Shown here: in pieces, positions 6,407 to 16,089 of the stretch
How the letters are laid out: every line of letters starts with the position of its first letter
How positions within the stretch are numbered: the first letter of the stretch is position 1
Assembly (NCBI RefSeq): GCF_014897985.1
Contig: NZ_JABUZA010000010.1
Coordinates: 1-64,000, forward strand
DNA from: Halomonas colorata
Lineage (GTDB): Bacteria; Pseudomonadota; Gammaproteobacteria; Pseudomonadales; Halomonadaceae
Direction: 5' to 3'
Length of the DNA: 64,000 nt
Program-made: the position numbers and the translations under genes
Notes under the pieces: model-generated
What the model saw: the letters and a program-made list of their open reading frames with translations, nothing else
Database searches by the model: none
Told to the model about the DNA's origin: nothing

Positions 6407-9400
6407 ATGCCCGTTTTGAATGCATTGGTTCAGTATGATGAAGATAAAGGGCGCGAAAGAATATCTTATACCTCCTTTCGTCGTCAGCGCCGCAATGTTT
6501 ACATTTTATATATTCTTGCTTCGCTGTTGCTGTGCAGCCTCTTTGCTTGGTTACTTTACGAGCAGCGTCTGCAAGAACTCAATTCCGTAGAGTCTCACAG
6601 CGCTGCCCGGTCAAGCATTATCAGCGAGTGGGTGAAAAGTGTCTTCTCACAAAGTAATCAGGCGCTTTTAAGTGTTGATGAACTCGCTGATCTTCAGGGG
6701 ATGCCCATTGAAGCCACAGCAGGACAAATGGTAAAAGCGCTAAATGATCGGCGTCACTATGCACCGTTAGTCCAAGGGATTAGTTTGCTTGATACTCAGG
6801 GTACTGTACTTGCCAGCAGTGGCAATAACCGTTATGAGGGGATTAATTTAAGTGATAGTGATTTCTTTAAGATCTTAAGCAATCCTGATAATAGTCGTCA
6901 GGAAGACGTAGTCACTCCGCTTCAATGGACGGGGGAGGAGCCTGCGTACGTACTTTATCATGCACGACGCTTAACCGATCAAACGGGCTCCTTTATGGGC
7001 GTAGCGGTGGCGAGCGTAGCCCCTCAAATATTTGCAGATACCATTAACCAAATGCAAATAGAGGCCGGTGAAAGTATCGCCTTGATTGACCCAACGCTTA
7101 GGTTAATCGCCAGGAACCCTGGCCTAGATGAGCACACGCAAATAGGGGCGCAGCTAGATGGACCCACCGTGCAACGTATTGTGGATAGCGGTCAATTGCT
7201 CTGGTCAAACACCATGTGGTCTTCTTTGGATAATCGAGAGCGTTTTTTTTGGATACAGAAAGTCCAGGGTTATCCGTTGTGGATAGTGGTCGGCATGGAT
7301 ATGGAACAGATTCTGGCACAGTGGTATCAGCGATTAGCTATTTTAGTTGGCATCTGGGCCTGCATTGTCGTACTCGGAGCTTGGGGAGTACATCATTACG
7401 TCAATCGGCTAAAACTCGCCTTGTTATTACAGTATCGCCTTCAGGAGCTTGAACAGGCACGCGCTCGAGCTCAAGCAGGAGAAGCCCATCTTCAGGCACT
7501 TATTGACTCTATTCAGGATCTGATTTTTGTTTTTAACACGCAAGATCGGATTACCTATATGCATGTATTGCATAATGAAATGACAATAAAGGGCGACACT
7601 GGCTTGATCGGGAAACACTATAACGAGATTCTTTCGCCTGATTTAACCAAACGCTTTAATGCTGTGTTCGAGCAGGTAAAGTGGCATCGCAAAGCCGTCA
7701 CTATTGAATATCCGCTGATGGTGCTCAATGGAGAACTGTTTTTTCAGGCAGTGGTAAGCCCTCTGGTGCGTGCCGATGGCAGCTTCTCGGGTACATTGGT
7801 GGTGGCGCGGGATATCACGGAAGCGAAAAAGAGCGAAATAGAACTGAGCATTGCTGCGGCATCGTTTCAAGCCCATTTGGGCATTATTATCACCGATGCC
7901 CAAGGCACGATACTTAAAGCAAACCCTACGTTCACCCAAATTACCGGCTATGCCGAAGACGAGGTAATTGGTCATAATCCCGATATGTTTGGCGTGAGGC
8001 ACCATGGGCCTAGCTTCTACCATCAGTTATGGCGCAGCGTAAAAAAATATGGGCGCTGGGAAGGTGAAGTGTGGAGTCAGCGTAAAAACGGTGATGTATT
8101 CCCCGAATGGTTGGCGATTAGTTCAATTAGTAATGCTGATAACCAATTGACCCATTACGTGGCGACCATCGTAGATATCAGTGAGCGTAAAGCGGCCGAA
8201 CAGGAAATCCATCAGCTGGCATTTTTTGATTCTGTCACGGGACTTGCGAACCGTCGGCTGTTTATGGACCGCTTGGAGGTTGCGCTTAAAGAGGTGGTTC
8301 GCCACCGCAGCTATGGGGCGCTGCTGTTTATCGATATTGACCATTTTAAGCAAATTAACGATGTTTTGGGCCATCCCATCGGTGATCATCTGCTTAAGGG
8401 GGTCGCGCGTCAGCTCAGCCAACAGCTGCGTGAAAGCGATACACTGGCGCGATTGGGCGGAGACGAATTTGCGGTACTGATACAGTCCCTGGATAACGAC
8501 CCGGTCAAAGCCGCACAGCTTGCAGAGCGCATAGCCCATAAGCTGATGGCAACAATACGGCGTACCAGTACGCTGATCGATCACTCCATCAGCGTGAGCG
8601 CCAGCATAGGCATTACGCTTTTAAGCCACTCGCCAACCGGGCAAGATGAGTACCTTCAGCAGGCTGATATGGCGCTCTTTCAGGCGAAGGCGAAGGGGCG
8701 CGACACGCTGTGCTTTTTTGACCCCGTGATGCAGGCCGCCCTGTTGGCCTCAATTCATTTGGAGCGCGATTTACGCCAAGCGCTAGTACTTCATCAATGG
8801 CAGCTTTACTACCAACTCCAGGTCGATATCAATGGGAATGCCATTGGTGCTGAGGCGCTGTTACGTTGGCAGCATCCAGAGCGTGGTCTCGTCTCTCCAG
8901 AAGAGTTTATTCCTTTGTTAGAGAGTACCGGCCTGATCAGTGAAGTAGGCGCATGGGTGCTAGAAAAAGCCTGTTACCAGTTGGCGCTTTGGGCGCAGAA
9001 TGACCAGCTGTGTCATTTGACCATGTCGGTTAATATTAGCCCGCTGCAGTTTCACGATATTGAATTTATCCCCCATGTTAAGGCTATTTTTAACCGCTCC
9101 AAGGCCCCGCTTGAACGCTTAAAGCTTGAAGTGACGGAGTCGCTCTTTTTAGAGCCAGATGACAACGCGCACGATAAAATGCTTAGTTTAAAAGCGCTGG
9201 GCGTGCGCTTCTCACTGGACGATTTTGGCACTGGCTACTCATCACTTGCCTATTTGGCGCAGCTGCCATTGGATCAGCTCAAGATCGACCAAACTTTTGT
9301 GCAGCAGGTGCTGACCAGTAGCGCTAACGCGGCGATTGTCGAGAGTACTATCGTACTGGCGGAAAGCCTTGATCTGGAGATTATTGCCGAAGGGGTAGAA

Positions 9401-9514
9401 ACCCGAGCACAGCAGGCATGGCTATTGGCCCATGGCTGCTGTGCTTACCAGGGTTACCTGTTTGGTCGTCCTGTTACGCTTGAAGAATTCGAAGCGCAGC
9501 TTGCTGCTGCATAA
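6407..9514 (+). CDS. Membrane dCACHE-PAS-PAS-GGDEF-EAL c-di-GMP protein
   Basis: A 1035-residue sensor. The first TM helix is at about residues 29-48, a periplasmic CACHE-like domain at 50-300, and the second TM at about 308-328. A short coiled linker and two PAS domains (around 360-470 and 480-600, the second with the GYAEDEVIGHNP signature) follow. Then come GGDEF (600-770) and EAL (780-1030). RLGGDEF is intact, with an RESD inhibitory site five residues before it. The EAL domain has GAEALLRW, LEVTESLFL, LDDFGTGYSSLAYL and AEGVET, so both halves look catalytically able. It could make or degrade c-di-GMP in response to a periplasmic ligand. It is monocistronic, with a weak TAAGG-type ribosome binding site before ATG 6407. 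Confidence 0.93.
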   Translation: MPVLNALVQYDEDKGRERISYTSFRRQRRNVYILYILASLLLCSLFAWLLYEQRLQELNSVESHSAARSSIISEWVKSVFSQSNQALLSVDELADLQGMPIEATAGQMVKALNDRRHYAPLVQGISLLDTQGTVLASSGNNRYEGINLSDSDFFKILSNPDNSRQEDVVTPLQWTGEEPAYVLYHARRLTDQTGSFMGVAVASVAPQIFADTINQMQIEAGESIALIDPTLRLIARNPGLDEHTQIGAQLDGPTVQRIVDSGQLLWSNTMWSSLDNRERFFWIQKVQGYPLWIVVGMDMEQILAQWYQRLAILVGIWACIVVLGAWGVHHYVNRLKLALLLQYRLQELEQARARAQAGEAHLQALIDSIQDLIFVFNTQDRITYMHVLHNEMTIKGDTGLIGKHYNEILSPDLTKRFNAVFEQVKWHRKAVTIEYPLMVLNGELFFQAVVSPLVRADGSFSGTLVVARDITEAKKSEIELSIAAASFQAHLGIIITDAQGTILKANPTFTQITGYAEDEVIGHNPDMFGVRHHGPSFYHQLWRSVKKYGRWEGEVWSQRKNGDVFPEWLAISSISNADNQLTHYVATIVDISERKAAEQEIHQLAFFDSVTGLANRRLFMDRLEVALKEVVRHRSYGALLFIDIDHFKQINDVLGHPIGDHLLKGVARQLSQQLRESDTLARLGGDEFAVLIQSLDNDPVKAAQLAERIAHKLMATIRRTSTLIDHSISVSASIGITLLSHSPTGQDEYLQQADMALFQAKAKGRDTLCFFDPVMQAALLASIHLERDLRQALVLHQWQLYYQLQVDINGNAIGAEALLRWQHPERGLVSPEEFIPLLESTGLISEVGAWVLEKACYQLALWAQNDQLCHLTMSVNISPLQFHDIEFIPHVKAIFNRSKAPLERLKLEVTESLFLEPDDNAHDKMLSLKALGVRFSLDDFGTGYSSLAYLAQLPLDQLKIDQTFVQQVLTSSANAAIVESTIVLAESLDLEIIAEGVETRAQQAWLLAHGCCAYQGYLFGRPVTLEEFEAQLAAA

Positions 9515-9536
9515 TTCTAACTATTTTTATGCAGTT

Positions 9537-10568
9537 CTAACTATCTTGATGCACTGCCGAGGCGCCAAGCTGTGTCGCGAGTGTCTGGATATTCGGCACG
9601 GCGTTACCAAAGGCTTCAGGAATAATCACTTCCAGGCGAGAGTCCTGGCGCCAGGTGCTGCTGTCTATTTCCAGCGCGCCATCGGCACGGTTAAGCCGCT
9701 GCCAGCCGCTAGAGGTATGAAAAACCCCTTTGATCCGCGCCTGTCGGGGTAACTCTCCCAGGCAATGCGCTAAGTGATCGATATCAAAACACTCGTTCGG
9801 GTGCCAGCGTAAGCCCAGGCTTATATAGCCAAGAGCAGTGCCGGTTTCCTGCTGCGGCGCGCCCTTGGCCGGTGGAAAATCAAAAAAACCACCGTCAAGA
9901 CTGGGCGGGGCAATAAGTGTGCGGTGCGCTTCAGGCATGGCTAACTCATGTGCATCACTTTGGCCACTGCCCGTTAAGCGCTCCAGCGGCAGGCTGCCGT
10001 TAGCGATCTGTTCAATCCATTTGCGTGGCGGCCAGAGCGCTTCAACAAACTGCTGGGCAGCTTGTTGCTGTTGGCTTGTGCACTGATCAAACATGGTAAG
10101 CGCCACGGCATCCGCTATGGCCAGCTGATCTTGAAACGTTTCGTGCGTTCGTGCACGCGGGTCGTCCAGGCGGCGAGGGTCTAACGTGGCAATAATATCG
10201 TGTACCTCGACCACATCATGGAAAGCTTCGCCACGTAACAGGTCGAGTAACCCCGCCGGATGACCGAGCCCCGAGGGTTCAATAATCACGCGGTCAGGTT
10301 TACTTCGTGCGAGCAGATTCACCAACGCCGCCTGGAGTACAAAGGCAAGCTGACAGCACAGGCAGCCACCGGGCAGGCCTTTGATAACGACATCGTCGCG
10401 CTGATCAAACATGGCCTGATCAATGCCAATTTGGCCAAACTCATTGACTAGAATGGCCCACTTTTCATCCGCCGGTTTTTGCTCAATCAGGCTGTGAATA
10501 AGCGTGGTTTTGCCACTGCCTAAAAAGCCGGTAATGATATGCACCGGCACTTTTTTTGACGCTGCCAC
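9537..10568 (-). CDS. CobW/COG0523-family GTPase metallochaperone
   Basis: A 343-residue G3E-family GTPase. The Walker A GFLGSGKTTLIHSL is at residues 14-27, and the metal-binding CxCC motif is seen as GGCLCCQ near residue 66. A C-terminal CobW_C domain includes RIKGVFHTSSGW and ends near residue 330. Family members deliver zinc, cobalt or iron to target proteins. The start is GTG at 10568 with GGAGG 8 nt upstream, inside the end of moaA, so it is the last gene of the mobA-moeA-moaA-cobW operon. There is no Zur-like site in front of it. A link to molybdoenzyme or MoaA metal supply is inference only. Confidence 0.88.
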   Translation of the reverse strand: MAASKKVPVHIITGFLGSGKTTLIHSLIEQKPADEKWAILVNEFGQIGIDQAMFDQRDDVVIKGLPGGCLCCQLAFVLQAALVNLLARSKPDRVIIEPSGLGHPAGLLDLLRGEAFHDVVEVHDIIATLDPRRLDDPRARTHETFQDQLAIADAVALTMFDQCTSQQQQAAQQFVEALWPPRKWIEQIANGSLPLERLTGSGQSDAHELAMPEAHRTLIAPPSLDGGFFDFPPAKGAPQQETGTALGYISLGLRWHPNECFDIDHLAHCLGELPRQARIKGVFHTSSGWQRLNRADGALEIDSSTWRQDSRLEVIIPEAFGNAVPNIQTLATQLGASAVHQDS

Positions 10569-10571
10569 GCG

Positions 10572-11564
10572 TTAACCTCCGGTCATATTCATAAAGCGCA
10601 CGACCTGAACGTCACCGTCGGTCGTGAAGTGGTGGCGCTCTGGTTTAAGCGGTAGCGCGTTGACTATAGCTTCTTTGAGCCGCGCTATATCACCGGGGTA
10701 GCGGCGCATTACTGCGCGCAAATCGACCGAATGCTCATTGCCTAAACAGAGCAGAAGGCGGCCTTCAACGGTGACCCGGACACGGTTGCAGGTGTCGCAA
10801 AAATTGTGGCTGTGCGGGGAAATAAAGCCAACCCGGCTGTTGCTATCGGCCATTTTAAAATAGCGCGATGGGCCTGGGGTGGTTTCAGTCGTAGGCGTTA
10901 AGGCGTAACGCTTTTCAATCAGCGCTTGAACGTCATCACTTGAATAAAAAGTTTCCGCCCGGGAGTGGTCGGACACGTCGCCCAGCGGCATTTCTTCAAT
11001 GAAGCTGATATCCAGCCCTTCATTACGCGCAAAATCGACCAGATCCAGCACTTCATCGTCATTGCGGCCTTTGAGAATGACTGCGTTCAGCTTGATGCGC
11101 GTAAATCCGGCTTCCTGAGCGGCGTGAATACCGTCAATCACACGCGCTAAATCCCCGGTGCGGGTGAGCTTCTTAAAGCGTTCAGGATCAAGCGAGTCAA
11201 GGCTGATATTGAGGCGACGCAGCCCGCTGGCATAAAGCCTGCTGGCATGTTTGCGAAGGCTGGCGCCATTGGTCGTCATTGTGAAGTCGTTAAGCCCTGG
11301 GAGCGCGCCTATTTCGTCCACAAGCTGCTCGATACCGCGGCGCACCAGGGGTTCGCCACCGGTCAGGCGGATTTTTTCCACGCCCAGCTCGGTAAACGCG
11401 CGGGCAATCTGGCTGATCTCCTCAAGCGTTAGCACCTGCGCACGCGGGAGAAAGGTCATTTCTTCACTCATGCAGTACACGCAGCGGAAATCGCAGCGGT
11501 CGGTCACCGAGATGCGGACATAGCTAACCCGGCGACCAAAGTCATCAATTAGTTGCTCGGTCAT
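10572..11564 (-). CDS. moaA: GTP 3',8-cyclase MoaA
   Basis: Radical SAM enzyme for the first step of molybdenum cofactor synthesis (GTP to 3',8-cyclo-7,8-dihydro-GTP). The N-terminal cluster motif CDFRCVYC is near residue 24, with [11 protein letters not shown] after it. The C-terminal second cluster is [18 protein letters not shown], and the protein ends in Gly-Gly, as required for activity in this family. The start at 11564 is favoured over 11570 because it forms a 4-bp ATGA overlap with the moeA stop and has GAG 6 nt upstream. It is the third gene of the minus-strand moco operon. Confidence 0.95.
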   Translation of the reverse strand: MTEQLIDDFGRRVSYVRISVTDRCDFRCVYCMSEEMTFLPRAQVLTLEEISQIARAFTELGVEKIRLTGGEPLVRRGIEQLVDEIGALPGLNDFTMTTNGASLRKHASRLYASGLRRLNISLDSLDPERFKKLTRTGDLARVIDGIHAAQEAGFTRIKLNAVILKGRNDDEVLDLVDFARNEGLDISFIEEMPLGDVSDHSRAETFYSSDDVQALIEKRYALTPTTETTPGPSRYFKMADSNSRVGFISPHSHNFCDTCNRVRVTVEGRLLLCLGNEHSVDLRAVMRRYPGDIARLKEAIVNALPLKPERHHFTTDGDVQVVRFMNMTGG

Positions 11565-12808
11565 TGCCATCTCAAAAGTGGTTGAATGCAGACGATCTCG
11601 CCAGCTTGCGCACCGTCCTGATCCGCGGGTAGTTCGATCAGACAGTTAGCGGCGACCATCGAACTTAAAATGCCTGACCCCTGAGCACCGGTGGTGCGTA
11701 CATGGAGCACACCCTGTGTATCGCTATGATAAACGCCGCGCAAAAAATCGGTGCGCTGGTAGCGGCTTTTAAGCACTTCATCAGCGACAGCGTATAGCCT
11801 AGGGGGCGGGGTAATGGCCAATGCCTGCAGGTGGTGTAATAGGGGGACTACAAACTGGTAAAAGGTTACCATGACAGCCACCGGATTACCGGGCAAGCCC
11901 ATAAAGGGCGTGCGCGACTCGCCCAGCCAGCCACAGGCCAGGGGGCGCCCTGGGCGTAACGCTACCCGCCAGAAAGCCAGCTGCCCCAGTTGTTCAAGCG
12001 CTGCCCGGGTAAAATCAGCCTGGCCCGCCGATACGCCGCCACTGGTCAATACCAGGTCGCTCACTTGGGCGGCCTCTGAGAGTGCCGCCTGTATCGCCTG
12101 CGGGTTATCCGGAAGAATGCCTAGATCGATAACCTTTGCATTCTGCTCGGTTAATAAGCCCATCAGGGTAAATCGATTGGCATCATAAATGCTGGCGCTT
12201 TCGAGCGGCTCGCCAGGAGCCGTGACCTCATCGCCCGTGGAAAACAGCGCAACGGTTGGCTGCTTGATGACCGCGATACTGGCCACCCCTAGTGAGGCGA
12301 GCAGACCCATCGCGGGGGCATCCAAACGTTTTCCCTTAGCCAGCGCCATGCTGCCTGCCGCAATATCTTCCCCTGCCATGCGCACGTTCTGGCCACGCTT
12401 AACACGCTCAGGCGTATTGATTGTAAGGTGCTGGGCATGCTCGGTGAGCTGCTCGCCCATGATAACCGTGTCGGTACCCAGCGGTAGTGGGGCACCGGTG
12501 GTGATATGCACGCAGGCCCCAGGCGGTACGTGTGTGTCAAAAGCGCGCCCGGCGAGCGAGCTGCCGATAAGCGGCCATTGATGTTGAGGCGTATCGGGCC
12601 AGGCAAGTGCTACGCCATCCATCGCGGCATTGGTATTTTGCGGGACGTTAATTGGCGCTATAACGTCCTGTGCCAAGCGCCGCCCGTGGGCCTGACTTAA
12701 ATCGATAACTTCACTGGGCAGGGGCCTTTCAATCAGCGCGGACAGCGCTTGGCGAGCCTCTTCCACACTTAACATGTGTTCGCCAAGCTCAAAGCAGGAG
12801 AGCGTCAC
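11561..12808 (-). CDS. moeA: Molybdopterin molybdenumtransferase MoeA (copy 1)
   Basis: A 415-residue protein that inserts molybdate into adenylated molybdopterin. Domain I/II begins with [19 protein letters not shown] and [13 protein letters not shown]. The MoaB/MogA-like domain III carries [37 protein letters not shown] and [17 protein letters not shown]-terminal domain IV follows. The GTG start at 12808 overlaps the mobA stop by 4 bp (GTGA). An in-frame ATG at 12775 is a second option. A second MoeA paralogue lies 1.7 kb away in the opposite orientation. Confidence 0.93.
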   Translation of the reverse strand: MTLSCFELGEHMLSVEEARQALSALIERPLPSEVIDLSQAHGRRLAQDVIAPINVPQNTNAAMDGVALAWPDTPQHQWPLIGSSLAGRAFDTHVPPGACVHITTGAPLPLGTDTVIMGEQLTEHAQHLTINTPERVKRGQNVRMAGEDIAAGSMALAKGKRLDAPAMGLLASLGVASIAVIKQPTVALFSTGDEVTAPGEPLESASIYDANRFTLMGLLTEQNAKVIDLGILPDNPQAIQAALSEAAQVSDLVLTSGGVSAGQADFTRAALEQLGQLAFWRVALRPGRPLACGWLGESRTPFMGLPGNPVAVMVTFYQFVVPLLHHLQALAITPPPRLYAVADEVLKSRYQRTDFLRGVYHSDTQGVLHVRTTGAQGSGILSSMVAANCLIELPADQDGAQAGEIVCIQPLLRWQ

Positions 12809-13407
12809 AATGCCCCCTTGGGCGCCATCAGCTGCGCTTCCAGGCGAATTTTATCTTCTTGCGTATTCAGATTGGTAAAGGCATTTGGGCAGTCAGACAT
12901 ATCCACCTGGCTAAGTGCATGGCGTTTATACCACTGTTGGACTTTACGCTCGCCGCTTTTAAGCGCCATATGTAGATCATCAGCAAGCGCTGTGCGTATT
13001 AAGGCAACGGTTGGGTGAAGACGCTGGCCATCGAACGCCACTGCGATATCGGCGTTTTGGAGGCCTGCCAGCATTCTTGCGACCACGTTATCTGGAAGCA
13101 GAGGCGTATCGCAAGGAGCTATTAGAAGCCACGGCGTACTTGCAGCACACAGTCCGCTATAAATGCCCATTAACGGGCCGTGAAAGCCGGCTTCTACATC
13201 GCTGATCACGCGGCCAAATAGGCGGTAGGCATCAATATTGCGGTTAGCGCTAATCAGCAGTTCAGCGACTTGTCCTTCAAGCTTGGCGGCCGTATGGGCA
13301 AATAGGGGCAGCCCTGCAAAGGGCTCCAGGCCCTTATCGCGCCCGCCCATGCGGCGGCCTTCACCGCCAGCAAGCACCATGCCGGTTAACGCCTGGGTCG
13401 TGATCAT
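12805..13407 (-). CDS. mobA: Molybdenum cofactor guanylyltransferase MobA
   Basis: A 200-residue nucleotidyltransferase that attaches GMP to Mo-molybdopterin to give MGD. The GTP/Mg site LAGGEGRRMGGRDKGLEPF is at residues 13-31, and LIAPCDTPLLPDNVV and AVAFDGQRLHPTVAL match MobA. GGAGG is one base from the first ATG (13413) and 7 nt from the second (13407), so the second is taken as the start. It is the first gene of the minus-strand operon. Its presence implies MGD-type enzymes such as formate dehydrogenase or nitrate reductase in this organism. Confidence 0.93.
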   Translation of the reverse strand: MITTQALTGMVLAGGEGRRMGGRDKGLEPFAGLPLFAHTAAKLEGQVAELLISANRNIDAYRLFGRVISDVEAGFHGPLMGIYSGLCAASTPWLLIAPCDTPLLPDNVVARMLAGLQNADIAVAFDGQRLHPTVALIRTALADDLHMALKSGERKVQQWYKRHALSQVDMSDCPNAFTNLNTQEDKIRLEAQLMAPKGAL

Positions 13408-13663
13408 CGGCATGCCTCCTGTAACAATGGGCGAGGATTAACAAGATTGGTCAATCAGCCGCGCCACTTCTAAGTGTAGATCCCTTATCGCTATGATGGC
13501 GGGCAGGGACCTTATTTGTCTATGCGTTAGATAATTGATGGTAAGCACGATGACCCATATCAATCAGCGGGTTCGCCTGCCTAGGTTATCTAAGTGAACA
13601 GCGCCGATAAGCGTTGTCTTTTGGTATGCTGCACGAAAGTTACTTTTCATACGGAGAACGCTA
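13408..13663. promoter_or_regulatory. Divergent control region of the two moco gene arms
   Basis: A 256-bp gap between mobA (minus) and the DUF1244 gene (plus). It must hold both promoters. I see no conserved Moco riboswitch core and no perfect FNR or ModE palindrome. TTGAT and ATCAA occur here but are too far apart for an FNR site. Confidence 0.45.
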
Positions 13664-13990
13664 ATGTCAGATTTTAACGAGCTTGATCAGGGTACCCGCA
13701 CCGAGCTTGAGGCTGCCGCCTTTCGTCGCTTACTGCGCCATCTGGACGACAACAAGGATGTTCAGAATATCGATCTGATGATCCTGGCGGATTTTTGTCG
13801 TAACTGCCTTTCAAAGTGGATGGTAAACGCGGCGGAAGAGCGCGGTAAGTCGCTGGATTATGAAGCCGCCCGTGAATACGTTTACGGCATGCCCTACAGC
13901 GAGTGGAAAGAGCACTATCAGGCAAAAGCAACGCCTGAGCAGCTGGCCGCGCTGGAAGCCCGTCAAGCCAAGAAAGAATATCAGGAGTAA
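13664..13990 (+). CDS. DUF1244 domain protein
   Basis: A 108-residue acidic protein that matches the DUF1244 family. The core motif DFCRNCLSKWMVNAAEERG, with two Cys spaced C-x-x-C, is followed by YEAAREYVYGMPYSEWKEHY. The family is widespread in alpha- and gammaproteobacteria and has no established function. The CxxC could bind metal or act in redox, which is inference. GGAG lies 8 nt before the ATG. It is the first gene of the DUF1244-moaB-moeA2 arm, with only 4 bp before moaB. Confidence 0.85.
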   Translation: MSDFNELDQGTRTELEAAAFRRLLRHLDDNKDVQNIDLMILADFCRNCLSKWMVNAAEERGKSLDYEAAREYVYGMPYSEWKEHYQAKATPEQLAALEARQAKKEYQE

Positions 13991-13994
13991 GCCT

Positions 13995-14513
13995 ATGGAG
14001 CCGATGGTTGCGCTTAAAATAGCCATACTGACCATTTCAGATACGCGTACTGAAGAGAGCGATCGTTCAGGCCAACTGCTGGTCGAGTGTTTGACAGCAG
14101 CGGGCCATCAGCTTGCCGATAAGCGCATTGTGCCAGACGATATCTATCAGATTCGTGCGGTCGTGGCCCAGTGGATTGCCGATGCCGAAGTGCAGGTCGT
14201 TATTACCACTGGCGGCACCGGCTTTACCGGCCGAGATTCCACGCCGGAAGCCGTATCGGTGCTGCTGGATAAACGCATCGAAGGGTTTGGTGAACGCTTT
14301 CGTCAGCTAAGCGGCGATGAGATCGGCAGCTCGACCATTCAAAGCCGATGTCTGGGTGGGTTAGCCAACGCGACCGTACTATTTTGCCTGCCAGGGTCAA
14401 CCGGTGCCTGCCGTACGGGCTGGGAGAAAATTTTGAAGGAACAGCTGGATAGCCGCCACAAGCCATGTAACTTTGCCAATCTGGTCATCCCTGGCCGAGG
14501 TCAGCATGGCTGA
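13995..14513 (+). CDS. moaB: Molybdenum cofactor biosynthesis protein MoaB
   Basis: A 172-residue MoaB/MogA-fold protein, the likely molybdopterin adenylyltransferase of this arm. Seen motifs are ILTISDTRTEESDRSGQLL, TTGGTGFTGRDSTPEAV (the MPT-binding TGGTG) and FCLPGSTGACRTGW. The reading frame opens further upstream (13860), but that part overlaps the DUF1244 gene. ATG 13995 has AGGAG 7 nt upstream and gives the normal family length. It overlaps moeA2 by 8 bp. Confidence 0.93.
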   Translation: MEPMVALKIAILTISDTRTEESDRSGQLLVECLTAAGHQLADKRIVPDDIYQIRAVVAQWIADAEVQVVITTGGTGFTGRDSTPEAVSVLLDKRIEGFGERFRQLSGDEIGSSTIQSRCLGGLANATVLFCLPGSTGACRTGWEKILKEQLDSRHKPCNFANLVIPGRGQHG

Positions 14514-15711
14514 TTTGCAGTCGATAAGTGCCGCCCTTGAAGCGTTGCTGGCCGGTGTAAACCCTGTTGAGGCTGAAAGCGTGTCGCTTGACGCCGCCGC
14601 TGGGCGAGTACTTGCCGCCGATGTGATGGCGACGTTGAACGTGCCGCCCTTTGATAATAGCGCAATGGATGGCTATGCGCTGCGTGCCAGCGATGCCGGC
14701 CAGTGGCTGCCGATTAGCCAGCGTATTGCAGCAGGCGCAAAGTCCGCCCCGCTTGCCCCTGGCAGCTGCGCACGGATTTTTACCGGCGGTGAGCTGCCTG
14801 AAGGGGCTGACTGTGTGGTGATGCAGGAGCGCGTCAGCGTTGAGGCTGACAAGGCCTTGATACCGGCGAATATCCCGGTGGATGACAACGTGCGCCGCCA
14901 AGGGCGTGATGTTCGTCAGGGCGAATGTCTACTCAAGAAGGGGCTACGCTTGGAAGCGGCGGCGCTCGGGCATTTGGCAGGGCAGGGCATCACCCATGTT
15001 AGCGTGCGTTCTCGCCCGCGGGTTGCGCTGCTCTCAACCGGCGATGAGATCGTTGACCCGGGCACGCCGTTGGCGCCGGGTCAGATTTATAACTCTAATC
15101 GGCCGATGTTAAAGCGTCTGCTTGAGAATTTTGGAGCTGACGTTGTGCGGGTAATGAGCGTGCCGGATGACTACACCCAGACAGTGGCGCTATTAACCCA
15201 GGCGGCCGCCGAGGCGGATGTGGTCGTTAGTACCGGGGGCGTAAGCGTAGGCGAAGAGGACCACGTTAAAGCAGCGCTTGAGCAGTTGGGGCAGATGGAT
15301 TTATGGCGCCTAGCCATACGCCCAGGCAAGCCTTTGGCATTAGGCCGCGTGCCCCGGGACGATGGAAGTGAAGCTCGGTTTATCGGCTTGCCAGGCAATC
15401 CGGTATCGGGGTTTGTGGGTGCCTGGCTTTTTTTGCGCCCGCTTATGGGAGTGCTGATGGCCTGTCCCGCGCTTGCTGAGTTACCCGCGCTAACGGCGAC
15501 GGCAAATTTTGATACATCGACCGGGCCGCGCCAGCACTATATGCGCGTTTCTCTGCGCTTCACGCCCGTGGGCTTAGTGGCCGATGCGTTTGCCGACCAG
15601 AACTCCGGTGTGCTGTCGTCGTGTATTGAGGCCGATGCTTTTGCGGTCATTCCGCCTAATGATCAGGTCAGGCAAGGCGATACCGTTAACTGTTTGTGGC
15701 TTGCGGTGTAA
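14506..15711 (+). CDS. moeA: Molybdopterin molybdenumtransferase MoeA (copy 2)
   Basis: A 401-residue MoeA. NVPPFDNSAMDGYALRA, the VMQERVSVEAD region, LLSTGDEIVDPGTPLAPGQI, VVSTGGVSVGEEDHVK and IGLPGNPVSGFVGAW are all intact, and domain IV closes the protein. The ATG at 14506 has GAGGT 7 nt upstream and overlaps moaB. It keeps the textbook NSAMDGYA motif, while copy 1 has NAAMDGVA. This suggests copy 2 is closer to the standard enzyme and copy 1 may be specialised. It ends 26 bp inside the convergent CheW-like gene. Confidence 0.93.
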   Translation: MADLQSISAALEALLAGVNPVEAESVSLDAAAGRVLAADVMATLNVPPFDNSAMDGYALRASDAGQWLPISQRIAAGAKSAPLAPGSCARIFTGGELPEGADCVVMQERVSVEADKALIPANIPVDDNVRRQGRDVRQGECLLKKGLRLEAAALGHLAGQGITHVSVRSRPRVALLSTGDEIVDPGTPLAPGQIYNSNRPMLKRLLENFGADVVRVMSVPDDYTQTVALLTQAAAEADVVVSTGGVSVGEEDHVKAALEQLGQMDLWRLAIRPGKPLALGRVPRDDGSEARFIGLPGNPVSGFVGAWLFLRPLMGVLMACPALAELPALTATANFDTSTGPRQHYMRVSLRFTPVGLVADAFADQNSGVLSSCIEADAFAVIPPNDQVRQGDTVNCLWLAV

Positions 15712-16087
15712 GCAAGTGTGCATCCAATAGCAGTACAAGCGTTTGCTGCTCAAAAGTAGCCCCGCACAAGGCAGCATGAGGGCGGCGTGCTTTCAAAAGT
15801 GGCGGCAAGGGATGTAGTTCGCTGGCTGCAAATGAGTGCAACGTCACCGGATGACTAACGCCTAATTGCCAACTACCCTCGGTGTCGTTAAGCGTGAGCC
15901 AGTGAGTGGCGGGCGCAGTATGTTGAAACAGTAGCGCGGCGGCCTCTATATAACGAGAGGCACGAGGCTGGTCTGACATACTCATGACATGGCGGGCTTC
16001 CAAGGCCGCCCGGAATGCCCCTGCGCTGAACAACACCATTGGCACAGCGCCTTGAGGTGCGCTATTACTAAGCAGCTCCAAAGGCAT
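15686..16087 (-). CDS. Degenerate CheW-like protein
   Basis: A 133-residue protein at the end of the chemosensory operon, 2 bp after cheW. It has an N-terminal strand FSAGAFRAALEARHVMSM and a C-terminal LLLDAHLLTP that look like the first and last strands of a CheW fold. The usual internal glycine and proline signatures are missing. I read it as a reduced CheW-like adaptor or an accessory partner of the CheA homologue. Its last 26 bp overlap the end of moeA2 on the other strand. Function is not assigned with confidence. Confidence 0.6.
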   Translation of the reverse strand: MPLELLSNSAPQGAVPMVLFSAGAFRAALEARHVMSMSDQPRASRYIEAAALLFQHTAPATHWLTLNDTEGSWQLGVSHPVTLHSFAASELHPLPPLLKARRPHAALCGATFEQQTLVLLLDAHLLTPQATNS

Positions 16088-16089
16088 GG

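Noticed and set aside
8123-8584. 153-codon minus-strand frame
   Set aside because: It is antisense to the GGDEF domain of the 1035-residue protein and its composition follows that domain's codons.
13430-13590. Possible FNR site (TTGAT and ATCAA words) before the moco genes
   Set aside because: The half-sites are separated by far more than the 4 bp needed for an FNR dimer.
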